Shown: positions 8,540 to 17,988, counted from the first letter of the stretch. The stretch is DNA of 64,000 nt from Psychrobacter sp. P11F6 (GCF_001435295.1 NZ_CM003594.1:372001-436000); one strand, 5' to 3'. Numbers and translations are program-made. Notes: generated from the sequence alone by a model not told the origin.

Positions 8540-9025
8540 GTGAACGCATCTACAAATAATCTACCACTTACGCTACGAACAACCAACTCAGGATTTACCC
8601 TGATTGAACTGATGGTAACGATTGCAGTATTGGCTATTATTGTCGGTATTGCTGCGCCTAGTATCAGTAATCAGTTGGCTAATCAAAGAGTGAAGTCAAC
8701 GACTGCGACGCTCGTTAATGCACTAAAAGAAGCTAAGGTAGAGAGTGTGATTCGGCGACAGGAAGTTGAGTTATCTTATGATAATAACGGTAGTAATACA
8801 GGTAAAATAGAACTTGAAGATGACGATTCAACGTTTGCTAATTACGGTTATGACGCCAAAAGTACTATTAATTCTGATAATAATAATATCGAATTTAAGC
8901 CAAATAAAACGGCAGATGCAATGACGTTTACGATTTGTGATGATAATAAAAGCATTAGTCCGCGTCAAATTTTAGTTAGTGCCATCGGGGTTATCACCAT
9001 TCAGTCAGGGGGAACATGCTCATGA
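8540..9025 (+). CDS. fimT: Minor pseudopilin FimT/GspH-like
   Basis: Type IV pilus minor pilin of the FimT/GspH family; FimT homologues bind DNA and aid uptake in related species. The GTG start gives a 17-residue leader ending [27 protein letters not shown], with Glu5 of the mature protein. The GspH domain extends to the C-terminus and ends in a Cys pair (TICD...GGTCS). An upstream ATG (8538) runs straight into TGA, which supports GTG at 8540. Its stop overlaps the pilV start (ATGA), so the two are translationally coupled. It is the first gene of the minor-pilin operon. Confidence 0.85.
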   Translation: MNASTNNLPLTLRTTNSGFTLIELMVTIAVLAIIVGIAAPSISNQLANQRVKSTTATLVNALKEAKVESVIRRQEVELSYDNNGSNTGKIELEDDDSTFANYGYDAKSTINSDNNNIEFKPNKTADAMTFTICDDNKSISPRQILVSAIGVITIQSGGTCS

Positions 9026-9672
9026 AAAAATTTGGTCAACAGCATGGTGTAGGTCTGGTTGAAGTTTTAGTTGCTGTATTACTCTTGTCTATTGCTGTCT
9101 TAGGTTTTAGTGCCTTACAAGTGCGAGCGGTCAGCGCCACTGATGAGAGTCTTGTCCGTACTAAATCACTGACACTCGTTCGAAATTTGGCTGAGATTAT
9201 GCGTGCTTATCCTGAGGCTTATGTCACTGGCGGCGGCGCTGCTTTCGTCAGTGTTACACCTGACACCGCGCTTGCTATACCTACTATCCAAGCGGTTATC
9301 AGCAGCACTGCAACTGACAATATTAAGGTTGATACAAAAACCATAAGCCGTAATGGTGCTAACAACTGCTTATCAAATGGCACAACGACTAATGCTGATA
9401 GTAAAAAAATTCCAAATAAACTATGTAACATCAGCCAATTGGCAACTCGTGACGCATTGATGGTCAAACAGTTAGCAAAAGATGAAGGTGTAGAGCTTGC
9501 CGTGGTTACTTGTCCAGGGACGACCAAACAAGCTATTCAGCAGCAAATGTGTATTGTCACTGCATGGAACGGTACCAAAGCACTATTAGATGATACAGAC
9601 GTTAAAGCCTGTGCCGGTGTTAATGGTGTTTATAAAACAGGCAGTCAGTGCCTAATATCGGAGGCGTATTAA
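9022..9672 (+). CDS. pilV: Type IV pilus minor pilin PilV
   Basis: Minor pilin of the priming/tip complex. The N-terminus MKKFGQQHG/VGLVEVLVAVLLLSIAVLGFSALQ is a prepilin leader and helix in which the usual +1 Phe is Val and Glu5 is kept. Four cysteines lie in the second half. An in-frame ATG at 9016 exists, but the AGGGGGA at 9007-9013 is only three bases from it and nine from 9022. The 9022 start also gives the ATGA overlap with fimT. It ends in a TAATG overlap with pilW. Confidence 0.85.
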   Translation: MKKFGQQHGVGLVEVLVAVLLLSIAVLGFSALQVRAVSATDESLVRTKSLTLVRNLAEIMRAYPEAYVTGGGAAFVSVTPDTALAIPTIQAVISSTATDNIKVDTKTISRNGANNCLSNGTTTNADSKKIPNKLCNISQLATRDALMVKQLAKDEGVELAVVTCPGTTKQAIQQQMCIVTAWNGTKALLDDTDVKACAGVNGVYKTGSQCLISEAY

Positions 9673-10649
9673 TGTATATTTACAGTAATAGAAGCCATCC
9701 TTATCACACTTCACCTTCTTCTGCCTCAGGATTTACGCTTATTGAGCTGATGATCTCGTTAGTCTTAGGTTTACTGATATCTGCCGCAGTAATACAGGTT
9801 TATATCATTAGTACCCGTACCGTGACCGTACAGCAGGGCGCCTCAGAAGTTCAAGACAGTACAATATTTGCATTACAAACCCTAGAAGATCAGATTCGTA
9901 TTGCCAATTTAGGAAACCCTATTACCAATGTTAACGACACCACAAGAAATGGTGGGATTGTTTTAACAGGTAATAATTTAGGAGACAGTAGCTACGCTAA
10001 TACTGGTTATCTTACGGTCAGTGCTGGTCAGACAGGAACGAAGGGTACCAACGGTTGGACAGGCATATCAAATACGAATGTTGCTAGCGATCAGCTGACT
10101 ATTCAATATAAAAATATTACGCAAAATGCTTTGTTTGACTGTGAGGGTGCAGAGATTGTTGCCGGTAGTAGCGATTGGGTTATCGAGCGCTACTTTGTGC
10201 GCCCAGTAGCAGGAAAAACAGCAGTAACAGGTTCACAAAACTTAGTGTTGGCTTGTGATGCGGGACGTCTGAGTAGTGCAGGTGTTGTTAGTGATTTGGG
10301 TGATAATGGTGAGGTAATGATACCGGCTATTGACCAATTTAAGGTGCTATTAGGGACGCTAACAGATGTAAATAATTTAACGTATCTGCCATCAAGCATT
10401 TATCTCAATTTAGATAAACCTTTACTCACGGATAAGCCTGCAATCACGACAGTCAAAATTGGTGTCATCGTTCGTAGTAGCACGCCACTAATCAGTAGTG
10501 TAGACAAAACTGACTTTAGCGTATTTGGCACAGCACAGACATTGAAAACCGAGAAGACTAAATATTATCGCCGCAGTTATGAGTCAACAAATTTATTGCG
10601 TAACGCTCGTGTTATGTCGGTAACGGGTATGACATCTAGTAGCAAGTAG
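9672..10649 (+). CDS. pilW: Type IV pilus minor pilin PilW
   Basis: Minor pilin of the tip complex. The leader ends [28 protein letters not shown], with Glu5 present. The body (about 325 residues in all) is PilW-like, with VRSSTPL near the C-terminal third. A GTG-initiated reading from 9648 is possible, but GGAGG at 9660-9664 is correctly placed only for ATG 9672. That ATG overlaps the pilV stop as TAATG, indicating coupled translation. Confidence 0.85.
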   Translation: MYIYSNRSHPYHTSPSSASGFTLIELMISLVLGLLISAAVIQVYIISTRTVTVQQGASEVQDSTIFALQTLEDQIRIANLGNPITNVNDTTRNGGIVLTGNNLGDSSYANTGYLTVSAGQTGTKGTNGWTGISNTNVASDQLTIQYKNITQNALFDCEGAEIVAGSSDWVIERYFVRPVAGKTAVTGSQNLVLACDAGRLSSAGVVSDLGDNGEVMIPAIDQFKVLLGTLTDVNNLTYLPSSIYLNLDKPLLTDKPAITTVKIGVIVRSSTPLISSVDKTDFSVFGTAQTLKTEKTKYYRRSYESTNLLRNARVMSVTGMTSSSK

Positions 10650-10671
10650 CACCACAAAAAAAGAGGACAAC

Positions 10672-11502
10672 ATGTCAAATATACCTCATCACCAGTCCCT
10701 TAAAAGCTCTGTATCAACACAGCAAGGCGCTGTACTAATTGTAGTGCTATTGTTTTTAGTGTTGATCATCTTGGTCGGTGCTATCGCGGTTAAACAAAGT
10801 ACCACTGATTTGCGCCTAGCAACTAGTGACCAGATAAACACCTTGCTATTGCAATCGGCAGACAATGCCAATCAAAATATCGAGCAAGGGGTCAACGGTA
10901 GTAGTGATGCTGAGGTATATACCGATATGCTATCGCGTGGCGGGCCATTTGGACACTTTATTCTAGATACCAATAGCGCTGAACATGAATACATATTTTG
11001 TTTTCGTCCACGTGGGCGCTTCTTTGATATTAATAAAACCACTATTAACACAGAAAACGGCGGTAATATTTTAGGCAATGATATTGGTTACTGCAATCCA
11101 TCAGCGCCTGCCGACTATGTCAGTGATCGTAATGCGAGCATGACTCAAGTAAACGTTTCATTGACAGCGCCAAGTGCTAGCAATGAAGCATTTAGTAGTT
11201 ACACGATTGGACAGGACAGCAGTGAGATATCAAGCCAAGCGTTTATGTTCGATATCACTAGTACTGCGATACTACCAGCCTATTCTGGCAAAACAGATGC
11301 TGCCAAAGACTGTTTTAAAAAGACCAGTCGAGTAGGAACAGTGACGGATGCTGAAGATGCTATTGGCGGCTGTATGATAGAAGAGGGTGTGCCCAATACT
11401 GTGTTATATGAAGTAGCCAATGTAGAAAACTTGTCATTACGTGAGAACTGTGTCGACTTTGGTAAAGGGAAAGGCGTTGTTTGTACCCTTCCTACTACCT
11501 AG
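10672..11502 (+). CDS. pilX: Type IV pilus minor pilin PilX
   Basis: Minor pilin of the FimT/PilV/PilW/PilX/PilY1 priming complex. The N-terminus QQG/AVLIVVLLFLVLIILVGAIA is a prepilin-like helix that lacks Glu at +5 (Val instead). The PilX pattern follows (STTDLRLA...NQNIEQGV). Its C-terminal half contains several cysteines. It begins 22 bases after pilW, behind AGAGGA, and pilY1 follows after about 150 bases. Confidence 0.8.
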   Translation: MSNIPHHQSLKSSVSTQQGAVLIVVLLFLVLIILVGAIAVKQSTTDLRLATSDQINTLLLQSADNANQNIEQGVNGSSDAEVYTDMLSRGGPFGHFILDTNSAEHEYIFCFRPRGRFFDINKTTINTENGGNILGNDIGYCNPSAPADYVSDRNASMTQVNVSLTAPSASNEAFSSYTIGQDSSEISSQAFMFDITSTAILPAYSGKTDAAKDCFKKTSRVGTVTDAEDAIGGCMIEEGVPNTVLYEVANVENLSLRENCVDFGKGKGVVCTLPTT

Positions 11503-11650
11503 TCTGCTGTAGTTAAGGATAGATAGCAGTATCGAATCGTTTAAAGTTGTTAGAGCACGCCTAATAGTAAGCATATAATTGTTAAATGGCAATTGAATGA
11601 CTGCTAATGATTATTCGCTCGATAGCTCAATCCATTTAAGGAGTCAGTCC

Positions 11651-14600
11651 ATGAAAAAATTACAGAATAACAGCTTTAGTCGACGCACATGGCCTATCAA
11701 ATTGCTATCGGCAGCAGTAGTCATCGGTATGACAGGTACCATGGTACAGGCGGCTAACCCCAACCATAAACCTATTGGTGATTTAGAAATTTATACACCT
11801 GCCAAACCAGGTACAGCGACTCTATTTATGATGCTTGATATATCAGGAAGTATGGGGGATAGCTTTATAGATGAGGATTATGGAAGCAAGTATAGTAGCT
11901 GTAGCTCATCTAACGTCAGTGAAATTAAATCTGAAAAAATTCGCTCTGTTATTTATAAACGCAAGTATAAACGTACGATAACAGGTGATTTGTTTAGAGA
12001 TGATGATGGCAATTTGGTAAAAATTAAAGACCTTGATAATATCTATAAAGAATATAGCTTTACACCTAAAGGTTGCACTAAAAGTAGTCCTACGCGATAC
12101 TCCAGACTTGTTCGTTTACAAATAGCACTCATCGAGTTGTTAGCAGATGAAGTTTATAAGACAGGAACAGATGGTAGTTTGAAAAAGACGGGTTCATTAG
12201 AAGATGATTATGAAGTAGGTATAGGTAGTTATACTGATAGTGATGGTAGAGTTAAAGTGCCTACTCGAGCACTGACCCCTGAGCAGCGTGCAGAACTAAT
12301 TGAGAGTGTTGAGGGGTTGAGAGCAGGTGGTGGCACCCCAAGTGCTTATGCATTAGCAGAGTCTGGCGCTTACATGATGGGTACTACTACTTATTCTTGG
12401 AGTACCAGAAATAATAGTGGATTTAAAGATTCTATCAGTAGCTCTAAAGATGGAGATAATTATATATCACCATTAAGCACTAATGAATGTAGTGGTAATG
12501 GTATTTACTTATTAACAGATGGTGTACCTAATAATACTGATGGTAAAGATTTAATGAATTTGTCCCTAAAAGGGGGTACAAAGCCTTTATCTGTTGGTAC
12601 TTGTAGTGGGTTAACAGGTGGTGCCTCTAAGGCTTGGGGATGTATGGGAGACTATGCCGCATTACTACGCAATCCTGTAAACAACAAACTTAATCTATCT
12701 ATTAAAACCGCAACAGTAGGTTTTGGTTCAACATTTGCTGGATTAACAAAGAAAAAGACAATTATTGTTAACGGTGAGTCAAAAGAAATTATTGATTGCG
12801 ATAGTGGTAGCGCAAATGACAATACGCGTAATCTTTGTAAGCTTGGTGAGCGTAGAGGTGATGCGGATACCAAAACCTTTGGTGATGGCGGTTTTTACTA
12901 TACTGAAGAGTCTGAGGATATTGCCAATAGTATCGTCGACTTTGCATCAGGTTTAGTGCAAATTATCAATACGGCACCGTCAGGTACGATTACTATCCCT
13001 GACGACCCATATCGCGCCTCTAACCAGCTAGCTTATGCTTATTTACCAATGTTAAATCCTGAAGTTGCTACCTCGGACAGCATTTGGAAAGGTAACCTCA
13101 AAAAATATAAGCTAGATCAGGGCACTTTATTCGGCAATGGTAGTAAGTTACTGTACAAAGATATTGCTGGTAACTTGGACGAAAACACCCAAGATGTATG
13201 GCAAAAAACCAATTTTACCGTAGATGGAAAAGTAGCCAACAACAATATCACAGCGGGTGGTGTCTATGCTCAATTAAAATCACCAAGCTCAGGTCTTAGT
13301 AGTTTACGCACCCTTTATGTGGAAGACTATACTTCAAAGGATAGTAAGATACCGACTTTACGTAAAGTTAGTGTTGATGGTAATGGTAAACCGCAAGGGT
13401 TCGATCAGCTGATAGATACAGGTACTTATACAGAGATTAATAAACGCCGTTTACTCAGCTTTTTAGGATTTGACGTAGTATTAACTGACAATGGAAAAGA
13501 AACAGAGGTTGAAAAACTAAAGCTTAGTAAGCCCACTAAAGAAGTGAAAGTGTTGGGCGGTGTTGTCCACTCAAAACCTGCCGCAATCTCTTATAGTGCT
13601 ACCTTAGATGATAACGGTCGTATTACCAATACCCGAGATGATTACGTATTATTTGGCTCTATGGACGGTGCGCTACATGTAGTCGATGCCGATAAAGGAG
13701 AAGAGACCTACGCTATCATTCCTAAGAAAATGTTGGAAGATCAGCCAACGGCATTGGTTGATAACTCAAGCAAAGCCAAAGTTGGTGAACCTTACTTTGG
13801 CGTAGATGCCCCTTGGTTGGTGGTCACTGATTATAATTATGACTTGGCTGCCAAACGGGTGAAGGTTGATGCATCGTCTGGCAAAGGTATGTTTGCCTAT
13901 GGTGGCTTACGTATGGGCGGTGAAGCATTCTACGGTATTGATATCACCGATAAAGCAACCCCAAAAGTCATGTTTACTTTGACTCCAGAAGGGCGTAACA
14001 ACGCCACAGGTAATAATGATTTTGCGCGCCTAGGTCAAATCTGGAGTAAGCCAACGGCTGCTAAGATTCGCCTGAAAAAGGACGACAAACCCACCAATGT
14101 CCTTATATTTGGTGGCGGTTATGATATCGCTTACGAAAATGATGAATATATGGCTACCACAAAGGCACCAGCCAAAGGCAATGCCGTTTATATGATTGAT
14201 GCCAGTGATGGTAAGTTATTATGGTCGACCAGTGGCGAAACTGGCGGTAGTTTAAATACTAAAACAGCGGACATGATTCATAGTATTACGGGCGAGATTG
14301 CCGTACTGGATAGAGACAACGATGGTCTAATGGATCATATATACGTGGCTGACTTAGGTGGGCAAGTATTTCGTGCAGATTTTGAAAATGCTCGCCCTGA
14401 GAAGTTTGGTTTTGAAGCCGTAACTAAATTCTCAAATAAGCGTGTCACGCGCGTATTAAATAGTAAGCCGAGTGGCAAACCCGCCTATCGTTTTTATGAG
14501 CGCCCAGTAGTCAGCTTCTATCGTAACAAAAGCACTGGCAGTAATAATGGCCAGTTATTTGCGCTAGTAAACGTTATATCAGGCAATCGCAGTGCACCAC

Positions 14601-15343
14601 TATCGACGTTGCGTAGCGATAACACTTATGCCAACCGCGTATATGGCATTATTGATAACGATGTGACTAACGCAGATCTTTATAAGAATGACTTTACCAC
14701 TTCTGTAAAAGATTTAACCGAGAGTAAGCTAACCAATCTAGCCACAGCGCTAGGTAGTGCTCCAAATGAAGCCGCAAAAATCGCTGCTAAGTCAGCAATG
14801 GTAGAGGGTACTAAGCAAGGTTGGTACTATCCGTTGACTCGCTTTGATGGCTACAATAATGTCCGCTACAATAAAGGCGTAGGCGACAGTGTGGTCATTA
14901 ACAATCTACTGTATACCACGGTTTATAACCCCGATAAGCTCTATGGCACGGTTTCAAGCTGTTCTGCAAAAATATCGGGTGGCTCAGAGCGCCAGTTATA
15001 TTGCCTACCTTATGGCATCTGTATGGAAGCCAGCTCAGGAACAGGTACAGGTGGCTATTTACCTGCAGGTCAAGGTATTCAAGAGCTGACATTAGGTGCT
15101 TATAATGAGGAAAATACTGACCTCAAAGTACTCATTGGTAATAGGACTATTACTGAACGCGCGTTAGAAATCAATCGAGCTGGTTATGGCACAGACACCT
15201 TTAAAAATGATAGTAATATCAAAGATTTATATCCGGGTGAGGAAAGTCGTCCGACACAAGTCGGTGGCGACGGTACTGCTGGCGAGTATATCTTCAATGA
15301 GCGCTATACAATGCAGCCACGTATATGGTATGAACGTAAATAG
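11651..15343 (+). CDS. pilY1: Type IV pilus tip adhesin/biogenesis protein PilY1
   Basis: Secreted, calcium-dependent pilus tip protein that promotes pilus extension and adhesion. The start at 11651 has AAGGAG eight bases upstream and a signal peptide ending VQA/AN; an upstream in-frame ATG (11597) lacks a ribosome site. The product is about 1230 residues. It has an N-terminal von Willebrand A domain with the metal site LDISGSMG (Asp63), and GGTPSAYAL and LLTDGVPN further along. The C-terminal beta-propeller has the calcium loop DRDNDGLMD beginning at Asp887, equivalent to the known PilY1 site. There are several cysteine pairs, so Dsb proteins may matter. Part of the minor-pilin operon. Confidence 0.92.
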   Translation: MKKLQNNSFSRRTWPIKLLSAAVVIGMTGTMVQAANPNHKPIGDLEIYTPAKPGTATLFMMLDISGSMGDSFIDEDYGSKYSSCSSSNVSEIKSEKIRSVIYKRKYKRTITGDLFRDDDGNLVKIKDLDNIYKEYSFTPKGCTKSSPTRYSRLVRLQIALIELLADEVYKTGTDGSLKKTGSLEDDYEVGIGSYTDSDGRVKVPTRALTPEQRAELIESVEGLRAGGGTPSAYALAESGAYMMGTTTYSWSTRNNSGFKDSISSSKDGDNYISPLSTNECSGNGIYLLTDGVPNNTDGKDLMNLSLKGGTKPLSVGTCSGLTGGASKAWGCMGDYAALLRNPVNNKLNLSIKTATVGFGSTFAGLTKKKTIIVNGESKEIIDCDSGSANDNTRNLCKLGERRGDADTKTFGDGGFYYTEESEDIANSIVDFASGLVQIINTAPSGTITIPDDPYRASNQLAYAYLPMLNPEVATSDSIWKGNLKKYKLDQGTLFGNGSKLLYKDIAGNLDENTQDVWQKTNFTVDGKVANNNITAGGVYAQLKSPSSGLSSLRTLYVEDYTSKDSKIPTLRKVSVDGNGKPQGFDQLIDTGTYTEINKRRLLSFLGFDVVLTDNGKETEVEKLKLSKPTKEVKVLGGVVHSKPAAISYSATLDDNGRITNTRDDYVLFGSMDGALHVVDADKGEETYAIIPKKMLEDQPTALVDNSSKAKVGEPYFGVDAPWLVVTDYNYDLAAKRVKVDASSGKGMFAYGGLRMGGEAFYGIDITDKATPKVMFTLTPEGRNNATGNNDFARLGQIWSKPTAAKIRLKKDDKPTNVLIFGGGYDIAYENDEYMATTKAPAKGNAVYMIDASDGKLLWSTSGETGGSLNTKTADMIHSITGEIAVLDRDNDGLMDHIYVADLGGQVFRADFENARPEKFGFEAVTKFSNKRVTRVLNSKPSGKPAYRFYERPVVSFYRNKSTGSNNGQLFALVNVISGNRSAPLSTLRSDNTYANRVYGIIDNDVTNADLYKNDFTTSVKDLTESKLTNLATALGSAPNEAAKIAAKSAMVEGTKQGWYYPLTRFDGYNNVRYNKGVGDSVVINNLLYTTVYNPDKLYGTVSSCSAKISGGSERQLYCLPYGICMEASSGTGTGGYLPAGQGIQELTLGAYNEENTDLKVLIGNRTITERALEINRAGYGTDTFKNDSNIKDLYPGEESRPTQVGGDGTAGEYIFNERYTMQPRIWYERK

Positions 15344-15454
15344 TAGCGCCACTCACTAAGACTGGCACAGCATTAATGACACTGTATGGATATAGTCGCA
15401 CTACAAAGAATGAGTAGTGCGACATATTTATGATTAGATTATGGGACGTCACAC

Positions 15455-16015
15455 ATGACCAAGATAAGAGATACGATCACAGCGAATGGTGCTCGCGGTT
15501 TTACGCTGATAGAGCTGATGATTGTCATCTTCATTATATCGATACTGGCCGCCATCGCTATCCCAAGCTATCGCCGTTACGCAGTGCTGAACGCTGAGCG
15601 TGAGACACAAGCCAAAATGCAGCAATTACAGATACAGCTTGAGAGTTGGCGCTCTAAAGCACTAAGCTATAAAGGCTTTCAGCCGCAGAAAATTGATACG
15701 AGCAATAAAGTCACTTATGCCTATGCAGAGACAGATAACAAAACCATCTATGTACCGAATGGCAGCGATGCGTCCAACTACCGATATAAGATTACCCTCG
15801 TCGATGGCGGTGATACGAGTAAGTCGTTAGTATCGACAGGGTTTTCTATTATCACTGGTCGCACGTGGAAAATGCTAGCAATACCAAATACTTCAGGACC
15901 TGCAAAGGGTGGCAGTACGATCATGCTAAGCAGCAACGGCATACGCTGTGCGCATAAAACCAATACGATAGCTATTGCTGATGCCAACTGCGGTGCGAAT
16001 GAGGAAACTTGGTAA
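15455..16015 (+). CDS. pilE: PilE-like type IV minor pilin (first copy)
   Basis: Minor pilin with leader ...[31 protein letters not shown] and Glu5. The 186-residue protein is longer than the next copy. The C-terminus has a Cys pair (IRCAHKTN...ANCGAN) likely forming the D-region disulfide. It lies 111 bases after pilY1, where PilE sits in Pseudomonas. It overlaps the second pilE-like gene by one base (TAATG) and is therefore translated with it. Confidence 0.85.
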   Translation: MTKIRDTITANGARGFTLIELMIVIFIISILAAIAIPSYRRYAVLNAERETQAKMQQLQIQLESWRSKALSYKGFQPQKIDTSNKVTYAYAETDNKTIYVPNGSDASNYRYKITLVDGGDTSKSLVSTGFSIITGRTWKMLAIPNTSGPAKGGSTIMLSSNGIRCAHKTNTIAIADANCGANEETW

Positions 16016-16470
16016 TGGTATTGATATATAAAGACACTCAGCAATCATCTATGCAGACAACCGTCTCTCAACGTGGCTTTACTTTGGTTGAAGTCATGAT
16101 TGTCGTCGCTATCTTAGGCGTACTCGCTGCCATCGCCTACCCAAACTATCAGCGCTATGTCATAAAGTCTAAACGCACGGATATGATGAGTGAGCTACAT
16201 AATGTCGCGGCCGAGATTCAAAGTCGTAAACTGATCCAAGGTAGCTACAGCAATGCTTTAGTGACGGGACTGGGTGGTGATTATCCCAAGCAAGGCAATG
16301 CGCTCTATACCATCAGCTTTACCCCCAATCCGCTCACTTCCGAGTGGCGCATCATTGCCACGCCAAAATCGGGCAGTCAAATGTCTAATGATGGAACGCT
16401 TAGTCTTAATTATCAAAATAATAAGTGTCGCGGCAGCGTTTGTGGGACTGCAGATGACTGGAATGATTAG
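16015..16470 (+). CDS. pilE: PilE-like type IV minor pilin (second copy)
   Basis: Second PilE-type minor pilin. The leader ends SQRG/FTLVEVMIVVAILGVLAAIAYPNYQRYV, and the C-terminal disulfide-type pair is KCRGSVC. ATG 16015 overlaps the TAA of the previous gene and has GAGGAAA seven bases upstream; the TTG at 16009 is less likely. It is about 151 residues and the last gene of the minor-pilin set. A long inverted repeat follows. Confidence 0.85.
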   Translation: MVLIYKDTQQSSMQTTVSQRGFTLVEVMIVVAILGVLAAIAYPNYQRYVIKSKRTDMMSELHNVAAEIQSRKLIQGSYSNALVTGLGGDYPKQGNALYTISFTPNPLTSEWRIIATPKSGSQMSNDGTLSLNYQNNKCRGSVCGTADDWND

Positions 16471-16502
16471 AAACAATATGTTTAAGGTAAATAAAGCTGA
16501 CA

Positions 16503-16558
16503 AAAATTGTCAGTAACACTTACCTTTTACTACCTATAATGGGTTAACTGACAATTTT
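16503..16558. promoter_or_regulatory. Long inverted repeat with TGTCAGT arms (terminator or activator site)
   Basis: The arms AAAATTGTCAGT (16503-16514) and ACTGACAATTTT (16547-16558) are exact complements. It could be the 3' hairpin of the pilE operon. It could also be a pair of PilR-type sites, since TGTC is the core of the published Pseudomonas PilR consensus. A further CTGTCAGTTAC lies at 16582-16592. All three lie roughly 115-190 bases upstream of the start predicted from the sigma-54 box, a normal enhancer distance. Confidence 0.5.
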
Positions 16559-16673
16559 CAGTAGCTTAAGCGTAACATTAACTGTCAGTTACTATCAGAA
16601 TCATCATTTGTTATGCAAAAATAGTAATAATAATCGAGTACTTAGCACGCATGTACATTATAGCCATTAGTTT

Positions 16674-16689
16674 TGGCACGTTATATGCA
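16674..16689 (+). promoter_or_regulatory. Sigma-54 (-24/-12) promoter of the first pilin gene
   Basis: TGGCACG-TTAT-ATGCA: the invariant GG and GC are separated by exactly ten bases, as sigma-54 requires. Transcription would start near 16700, about 90 bases before the pilin ATG. RpoN/PilR control of the major pilin is established in Pseudomonas and Moraxella. Confidence 0.8.
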
Positions 16690-16789
16690 ACATCTATTAC
16701 AAGAGAAACAAACATATTATATTACTAAAGATAAAATGCAGCTGTATCAATAGTAGCTACTTATCTTTATATACCCTAAAGGAGTTCAT

Positions 16790-17269
16790 ATGAACACTGC
16801 TCAAAAAGGTTTTACCTTAATCGAACTAATGATCGTTGTTGCTATTATCGGTATCTTGGCTGCGATCGCTATTCCTCAGTATCAGAACTATATTGCACGT
16901 TCACAAGTAGCCCGTGTAATGGGTGAAGCAGGCTCTTTAAAAACTGCTGTAGATAACTGTTTGCTTAATGGTAAAACTACAATCGGAGCTGCTGCTACAG
17001 AGTGTCAACTAGATGCTACTGGCTCTAACTTATTAAGTGGTGCTAAGCAAGATGGCTCAACTGCTGTCACAGCTGGTACTGGTGTGCCACAAGCCACGAT
17101 TAATGCTGACGGTAGCGGAACTATCATAGCGACCTTTGATAATGGTGCAGCTGCGGATGTGAAAAAAGCTAGTAAAAATACACTCACTTGGACACGTACA
17201 ACTGACGGTTCATGGGCTTGTACTACTGCTGTTGAAGATAAGTATAAACCAGCTGGCTGTAACGGTTAA
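16790..17269 (+). CDS. pilA: Type IV major pilin PilA-like (first)
   Basis: Major-type pilin subunit. It has a short seven-residue leader MNTAQKG, then [28 protein letters not shown] (a canonical N-terminal helix with Glu5). The head domain has two Cys pairs: NCLLNG...TECQ in the middle and SWACTT...PAGC bracketing the C-terminal D-region. The length of 159 residues is typical. AAAGGAGTT precedes the ATG. It has its own sigma-54 promoter and a strong terminator, which fits a highly expressed monocistronic gene. A second pilin gene follows. ComP-like competence pilins look similar, so which of the two is the filament subunit is unresolved. Confidence 0.92.
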   Translation: MNTAQKGFTLIELMIVVAIIGILAAIAIPQYQNYIARSQVARVMGEAGSLKTAVDNCLLNGKTTIGAAATECQLDATGSNLLSGAKQDGSTAVTAGTGVPQATINADGSGTIIATFDNGAAADVKKASKNTLTWTRTTDGSWACTTAVEDKYKPAGCNG

Positions 17270-17322
17270 TAGATGTTTTCTGAGAGAGAAGCTGGCTTAA
17301 ATAAATTCCAGTTAATCTCAAT

Positions 17323-17354
17323 AAAAAAGCCAAACTTAATGTTTGGCTTTTTTT
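17323..17354 (+). terminator. Terminator after the first pilin gene
   Basis: AAAAAAGCCAAAC paired with GTTTGGCTTTTTTT around a five-base loop. Confidence 0.9.
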
Positions 17355-17370
17355 ATCTCTAAATTAATCA

Positions 17371-17386
17371 TGGCATACGTTGTGCA
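17371..17386 (+). promoter_or_regulatory. Sigma-54-like promoter of the second pilin gene
   Basis: TGGCATACGTTGTGCA has GG and GC ten bases apart, as in the promoter of the preceding pilin gene, but the -12 half is GTGC rather than TTGC. It would start transcription about 25-30 bases before the gene at 17423, after the upstream terminator. It is a weaker match than the 16674 site. Confidence 0.6.
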
Positions 17387-17422
17387 CTATCGATATTATC
17401 TTACTCATTAGGTAATACCATT

Positions 17423-17923
17423 ATGAAACCGATCAAAAATAGTTACCTATCTAACCAGCTCGGCTTTACTATTATTGAGATGATGATTGTCGTGGCTATT
17501 ATCGGTATCTTAGCGGCGATTGCTATTCCTCAGTATCAAATTTATGTTGGCAAGACTCAAGCTACTAGATTAGTCAATGAATTGGGACAATTGCGTTTGT
17601 CTGTGGAAGAGTGTTTACAATCAGGAAGGGTGAGGATAGGATTAAATACAGACGAATGTGATCCGCGTACAACTGCGTCGAATCTTATAATCGGTGGCTC
17701 ACAAGTAGGAATTACTTTACCTGACAATATGGGTGTGGCACAGATAAGCAGTCCTCTTATAGCGACGACACGTGTTACCGCCACTGTATCTACTCAAGTT
17801 ACTCCAGCTATAGTAGGAAGGAAGTTAGTTTGGCTACGTAACAACGAGGGCTCTTGGCGCTGTATTAGCAATATTGGATCTATTTACCTACCCAGTTCTT
17901 GTACATACGATGCAAGCTTATAG
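17423..17923 (+). CDS. Second type IV pilin (PilA paralogue)
   Basis: A 166-residue pilin with leader ending [31 protein letters not shown]. The N-terminal helix is almost identical to that of the preceding pilin, while the head domain is largely different. The cysteine layout is shared: ECLQSG...DECDPR in the middle and WRCISN...PSSC at the C-terminus. It has its own sigma-54-like site and lies between terminators, so it can be controlled separately. It may be an alternative major pilin, a competence pilin or a variant store; the sequence alone does not decide. A 57-residue membrane protein follows within 70 bases. Confidence 0.88.
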   Translation: MKPIKNSYLSNQLGFTIIEMMIVVAIIGILAAIAIPQYQIYVGKTQATRLVNELGQLRLSVEECLQSGRVRIGLNTDECDPRTTASNLIIGGSQVGITLPDNMGVAQISSPLIATTRVTATVSTQVTPAIVGRKLVWLRNNEGSWRCISNIGSIYLPSSCTYDASL

Positions 17924-17933
17924 ATAGCAGTAT

Positions 17934-17970
17934 AAAACCAGTTAACAACATATTGCTATTAAGTGGTTTT
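17934..17970 (+). terminator. Hairpin after the second pilin gene
   Basis: AAAACCA and TGGTTTT arms 37 bases apart end to end. A related 37-base structure follows the small membrane gene at 18192-18228; I count about 27 of 37 identical positions. It is probably a terminator or attenuator. Confidence 0.45.
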
Positions 17971-17988
17971 ATATATTTAGGAATAGTC

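Larger units (their letters stand above)
16471..16789. other. Control region upstream of the first major-type pilin
   Basis: Holds the inverted repeat at 16503-16558, a third TGTCAGT-type motif at 16582-16589 and a sigma-54 promoter at 16674-16689. No protein-coding sequence is seen. Confidence 0.7.
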
